Source of the DNA: Flagellimonas aequoris
Lineage (GTDB): Bacteria > Bacteroidota > Bacteroidia > Flavobacteriales > Flavobacteriaceae
NCBI RefSeq assembly: GCF_003584165.1
Contig: NZ_QXFJ01000023.1
Coordinates: 465,811 to 529,810 of the forward strand
Direction: 5' to 3'
DNA: 64,000 nt
This document shows, one piece after another, positions 60,479 through 64,000 of the stretch (positions are counted from its first letter, which is position 1; every line of letters begins with the position of its first letter). The notes below the pieces were generated by a model, which did no database searches, was not told where the DNA came from, and worked only from the letters and a program-made list of their open reading frames with translations. Both the position numbers and the translations under genes were made by a program.

Positions 60479-62377
60479 ATGAGTGATGCCATTAAGCACG
60501 AATGCGGAATATCATTGATCCGTTTGCTTAAACCTCTGGAATATTACCAGGAAAAATACGGTACGGCCTTTTATGGGGTGAACAAAATGTACCTAATGAT
60601 GGAGAAGCAGCACAACCGCGGGCAGGATGGCGCCGGTTTTGCCAGTATAAAGTTGGACATGAAGCCCGGAGAGCGTTACATGAGTCGGGTACGGTCCGCA
60701 CAGCAACAACCCATTCAGGATATTTTTGCCCAGATCAATCAGCGTATCAATACTACCCTTGCCGAAAATCCGGGACATGATAAGGACGTGGCCTGGCAAA
60801 AAAAGAACATCCCCTACATTGGCGAGTTGTTGATGGGACACGTGCGCTACGGCACTTTTGGAAAGAACAGCATTGAAAGCGTACACCCATTTCTACGCCA
60901 AAACAACTGGATGCATCGTAACCTGATCGTTGCCGGAAACTTCAATATGACCAATGTTGATGAACTTTTTGGGAATTTGGTGGAACTGGGCCAGCATCCC
61001 AAAGAAATGGCGGATACGGTGACCGTTATGGAAAAAATAGGTCACTTTTTGGATGATGCAGTGGCCAAACTGTACAAACAGATCAAAAAAGAAGGATTTA
61101 ACAAAAGGGAAGCTTCCCCTTTGATCGCGGAACGGTTGAACGTGGCCAAGATCTTGAAAAAAGCTTCCAAGAACTGGGACGGTGGCTATACCATGGGTGG
61201 ATTATTGGGCCATGGCGATGCCTTTGTGATGCGTGATCCTGCTGGAATCAGACCTGCTTATTATTACAAGGATGATGAAGTGGTCGTGGTGGCTTCGGAA
61301 CGACCTGTGATCCAAACCGTTTTCAATGTGAAGTTTGAAGAGGTAAAAGAATTGGACCCCGGACATGCGGTCATTGTGAAGAAAAATGGAAGCGTTTCCT
61401 TGAAAGAAATCTTGGAACCCACCGAGCGCAAAGCGTGTTCGTTTGAGCGTATCTATTTTTCCAGAGGTAGTGATAAGGAAATCTATCAGGAACGAAAAAA
61501 ATTGGGCAAATTGGTATTCCCCCAAATTTTGGAATCCATTGACCATGATTTAAAGAACACCGTGTTTTCCTATATCCCCAACACCGCCGAGACCTCATTT
61601 TTTGGGATGGTGAAGGAAGCCCAGAATTACCTCAACCTAAAAAAAGAGGAACAGATCTTGGCACTTGGTTCCAATATCACCCGGGAAAACCTGCATAAAA
61701 TACTTTCGGTACGACCACGGATCGAGAAAGTGGCGATCAAAGATGCCAAACTAAGAACCTTCATTACACAAGATAGCAGCCGGGACGATTTGGTAGCCCA
61801 CGTTTATGACATTTCCTATGGCTCTGTGAAGGAAAACGATAACCTGGTCATTATTGATGATAGTATTGTTCGCGGTACCACACTGAAACGAAGTATCCTG
61901 AAAATCCTCGACAGGCTATCACCAAAGAAAATCATCGTGGTGTCCTCTGCCCCACAGATCCGTTATCCGGATTGTTATGGTATTGATATGGCCAAACTGG
62001 AAGACTTTGTTGCCTTTAAAGCGGCACAAGCACTTCATGAAGAACACGGCACCACGCACAAGATCGAAGAAATCTATAAAAAGTGTTTGGCGCAGACCGC
62101 ATCCAAGGACAAAGACGTGGTCAACTACGTGAAGGAATTCTATGCTCCCTTTACCCCTGACCAGATTTCCAAGAAAATTGCAGAAATCTTGAGTCCGGAA
62201 GGTATCAATGCGGAAGTGGATATCATTTACCAAACGGTAGAGAGCCTTCATGAGGCCTGTCCCAAGAACCTTGGAGATTGGTATTTTACCGGAGATTATC
62301 CCACACCAGGAGGTAACCGTGTAGTGAACAGGGCGTTCATCAACTTCTTTGAAGGGAAGAACGAAAGGGCGTATTAA
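60479..62377 (+). CDS. purF: amidophosphoribosyltransferase (Bacteroidota long form)
   Basis: This enzyme catalyses the first step of purine synthesis, PRPP plus glutamine to phosphoribosylamine. It has 632 residues, longer than the about 505 of E. coli because of insertions. The N-terminal nucleophile would be Cys9 of HECGISLIRLL after removal of a short propeptide; NRGQDGAGFASIKL and VRYGTFGKNSIESVHPF are Ntn-glutaminase segments. The PRPP site is DNLVIIDDSIVRGTTLKRSI. The terminator 13 bp upstream leaves little room for its own promoter, so partial read-through may feed it. Confidence 0.94.
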   Translation: MSDAIKHECGISLIRLLKPLEYYQEKYGTAFYGVNKMYLMMEKQHNRGQDGAGFASIKLDMKPGERYMSRVRSAQQQPIQDIFAQINQRINTTLAENPGHDKDVAWQKKNIPYIGELLMGHVRYGTFGKNSIESVHPFLRQNNWMHRNLIVAGNFNMTNVDELFGNLVELGQHPKEMADTVTVMEKIGHFLDDAVAKLYKQIKKEGFNKREASPLIAERLNVAKILKKASKNWDGGYTMGGLLGHGDAFVMRDPAGIRPAYYYKDDEVVVVASERPVIQTVFNVKFEEVKELDPGHAVIVKKNGSVSLKEILEPTERKACSFERIYFSRGSDKEIYQERKKLGKLVFPQILESIDHDLKNTVFSYIPNTAETSFFGMVKEAQNYLNLKKEEQILALGSNITRENLHKILSVRPRIEKVAIKDAKLRTFITQDSSRDDLVAHVYDISYGSVKENDNLVIIDDSIVRGTTLKRSILKILDRLSPKKIIVVSSAPQIRYPDCYGIDMAKLEDFVAFKAAQALHEEHGTTHKIEEIYKKCLAQTASKDKDVVNYVKEFYAPFTPDQISKKIAEILSPEGINAEVDIIYQTVESLHEACPKNLGDWYFTGDYPTPGGNRVVNRAFINFFEGKNERAY

Positions 62378-62394
62378 CGAATCATATATTAGGG

Positions 62395-62525
62395 ATGCAT
62401 AAGTGCATTTCATCGATGAAACTAGTAGATTGGCGGGTTTTTATGCGCTGGCAAACCCACAAACCTACTTTAGTATTGCCATAGCATAAGTAGGTTAAGT
62501 TCATGGTAAGATTTGGGGCAAAAAA
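62395..62525 (+). ncRNA. palindrome-rich intergenic segment, candidate structured RNA
   Basis: Between purF and a strong terminator lies a chain of dyads: ATGCA/TGCAT (62395-62408), TTCATCGATGAA (62409-62420), GGGTTT with AAACCC in 62435-62458, and AACCTACTT (62462-62470) with AAGTAGGTT (62488-62496). No reading frame with support is present. It may be a small RNA of about 130-150 bases ending at the terminator, or an unusually structured 3' leader of purF. I cannot match it to a known RNA family by eye. Confidence 0.35.
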
Positions 62526-62549
62526 GGTGGAAGCTATTCCACCTTTTTT
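62526..62549 (+). terminator. strong intrinsic terminator 150 bp past purF
   Basis: GGTGGAA / TTCCACC with loop GCTA, between six A and six T residues. It is far from the purF stop, which is why a separate transcript in between is plausible. Confidence 0.9.
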
Positions 62550-62852
62550 ATTTTATGGTTGTTCAAACTATCAACATAACTGATGGTTTTGTCCCGACAA
62601 ATTGCCTTATTTGGATACTGTCAGAGCAACTTCTTCCTATTTATATCCAAACTTTCCGTACGATTTACTTAGGGTCTATTTTTGAGGTTTATTCGATTTT
62701 TATTCAAAAAAAGCTATATTGTCCTCGCTTTCCGTAGCAATATACCCCATACACCATTTTTTAATGTCCCTGTGCTCCGATCAATCTCGGGCCGGGCCTG
62801 TATGTTGTACCCCACAACTACCTTACTGTTTGATAACTTAACCTGACAAGGC
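62550..62852. other. intergenic region before the lipoprotein gene
   Basis: About 300 bp with no supported gene. It is AT-rich to 62715, then becomes more G+C-rich towards the lipoprotein gene, so the composition changes here. GGGCCGGGCC (62800-62809) is a GC-rich block. No exact TAnnTTTG box or repeat was seen. Confidence 0.5.
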
Positions 62853-64000
62853 ATGAAAAGACTATGCTTGTACCCCATCGGGCTGCTGATGTTCCTTCTT
62901 CTGTTGAACGCATGTAGCCCTGGGGAGACACCGCCCCAAGAGGACGACCCAAAAGAACAGGACTCCATTCCATTAGATATCTCACTGGAACAGATGTCAC
63001 TGCAGGATCTGAATGACGAACCTGTTCGTACGGCGATTTCCCGCTTGTCATCAATGGGCGGGACAACGACTTCCAAAAACATGGGTTCCGATCTTTATGG
63101 TTTTACCGTGGACACTTCCATGGTAAAGGTCATTACGCACGATGATGTGACATCCTATACTTTTCCGATAAAAAGGGACCGCAACGATGGCAGTTTCTTC
63201 GAGAACCTGGTGCTACAGCGGAATCCATCGGGCAACCTGCAGGCTTTTCTGGTCAGGTACCACCTAAAGGATGGTATCCGTGCCCTTGCCGAACACGGCT
63301 CCTTTTCCTTTGAGGGGAGAAGGGAACTGTTCTCCTTGGACCTGGAAAGACTGGATGTTGGCATTGTTGAAAAGAACGACACTTGCTATGACGTGGTGGA
63401 ATTATGGTGCCACTTTGGGGGGACCGATCACCCCGCAGGGGAGATGTGCATTTTGGAGGCACAGCTCACGGGCGACGACCGGCTCTTCTACAAGGAATCC
63501 ATGGTCTGTTTGATTGGGGGATCCGGTAGCGGCATTCCCGGGGAACCTGATCTGGGAAATGGGGAGGGCGGCAACGGTGGCGGGGCCGGGTTCGAGGACC
63601 CCTATATCATCACCGCGCCCACAAATGTCTCCCTCTACGAATTTCAGCTCAAGGAATTTGCCAGTGGAAAGCTGTCCCAAGCAGAAAGGGGATATTACAA
63701 TTCCGACTCCAACATCAAGAACATCGTGGACGGATACCTGATCGACAACGGGGTCACCAACCTGGCCATGTTCAAGGCCAAGAACCACCTTTCCCTGGGA
63801 CACGACCTCTCCCTAACGCCCCAACAGTTCGTATGGTATTTCCAGCACAGGGACTCCGGTGAAGTCGAGGACCTGAAGCAGTACCTGCAAGATCAGTCCA
63901 ACTCCGCAAAGGCAAAAGCATTTGGGAAGGAGAGCATAAGCGCATGGATGGATAACGGAGAAGTGGATTTTGAGGAAGAGATCATTTATGATGCGGAACT
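62853..64000 (+). CDS. large lipoprotein of unknown function (3' end outside the window)
   Basis: The frame is open from ATG at 62853 to the right edge (382 codons). The signal peptide ends in lipobox LLNACSPG (Cys21). The first part is soluble and mixed (residues 22-220, including HDDVTSYTFPIKRDRNDGSF), with Cys pairs in NDTCYDVVELWCHFGG. A Gly-rich linker (residues 222-248, LGNGEGGNGGGAGFEDP) leads to a helical region of short units such as SNIKNIVDGYLIDNGV and AKAKAFGKESISAWMDNGEV. Leucine codons are mainly CTG/CTC, unlike the TTG-rich neighbours. Such architecture is seen in surface lipoproteins and carriers of variable C-terminal toxins, but the deciding C-terminus is missing. Confidence 0.75.
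   Translation, partial: MKRLCLYPIGLLMFLLLLNACSPGETPPQEDDPKEQDSIPLDISLEQMSLQDLNDEPVRTAISRLSSMGGTTTSKNMGSDLYGFTVDTSMVKVITHDDVTSYTFPIKRDRNDGSFFENLVLQRNPSGNLQAFLVRYHLKDGIRALAEHGSFSFEGRRELFSLDLERLDVGIVEKNDTCYDVVELWCHFGGTDHPAGEMCILEAQLTGDDRLFYKESMVCLIGGSGSGIPGEPDLGNGEGGNGGGAGFEDPYIITAPTNVSLYEFQLKEFASGKLSQAERGYYNSDSNIKNIVDGYLIDNGVTNLAMFKAKNHLSLGHDLSLTPQQFVWYFQHRDSGEVEDLKQYLQDQSNSAKAKAFGKESISAWMDNGEVDFEEEIIYDAE

Overview
The window looks like a chromosomal segment of a marine Flavobacteriaceae bacterium (Bacteroidota). This placement is an inference from several features: GLPGLI-family and IPExxxVDY-family proteins, a CarboxypepD_reg/TonB-type receptor, a complete Bat (aerotolerance) operon, the gene order purN / acpP-fabF-rnc-IPExxxVDY-pyk, TAnnTTTG-type -7 promoter boxes, and TTG as the dominant leucine codon. 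The genus resembles Muricauda/Flagellimonas, but I could not test that. I saw no rRNA, tRNA, CRISPR array, insertion sequence or prophage.

Left end (1-5350, all minus strand): three pairs of a small secreted peptide gene plus a GLPGLI-family gene lead into a truncated TonB-dependent-receptor-like gene. The block abuts glpD and contains a roughly 1.75 kb tandem duplication. Its 620 bp flank carries the 3' end of glpD and, on the other strand, what looks like the 3' end of gpsA. The flank copies are nearly identical, while the genes between them have diverged strongly. At the junction a signal peptide is fused in frame to a copy of the GlpD C-terminal region. This is the most unusual part of the window.

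5-20 kb is mixed metabolism: glpD with an ABM-fold protein; a CvpA-like protein; a CAP-domain lipoprotein; 3-hydroxyanthranilate dioxygenase with a DUF1304 protein and an ALDH7-type dehydrogenase; an acyl-ACP desaturase; a metallophosphoesterase; a fructokinase-amylosucrase pair that would split sucrose into glucan and fructose-phosphate; an AlbA_2-type protein; a frameshifted four-helix-bundle gene; and an SDR/aldo-keto reductase pair.

20.4-29.5 kb is the Bat operon (moxR, DUF58, a BatD-like membrane protein, batA, batB, batC, batD, batE). It is followed by a small membrane protein, a SulP anion transporter with beta-carbonic anhydrase (likely bicarbonate handling), a CREST/ceramidase-like membrane protein and pheS.

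34.5-41.3 kb is a tripartite RND efflux operon bracketed by a GbsR/MarR-like and a TetR regulator. 41.5-45.6 kb holds a Tat-exported HisC-like aminotransferase, an AEC-type permease, a secreted M20 amidohydrolase and a PepSY-like protein. 46-53.6 kb holds lysoplasmalogenase, a CYTH protein, DNA polymerase IV, an M16 protease, a TetR regulator, an AhpD-like protein and an AraC regulator. 53.7-62.4 kb is conserved core: pyk, rnc, fabF, acpP, purN, an RNase H, a PfkB-family kinase and purF. After a palindrome-rich intergenic region, a large lipoprotein gene with different codon use runs off the right edge.
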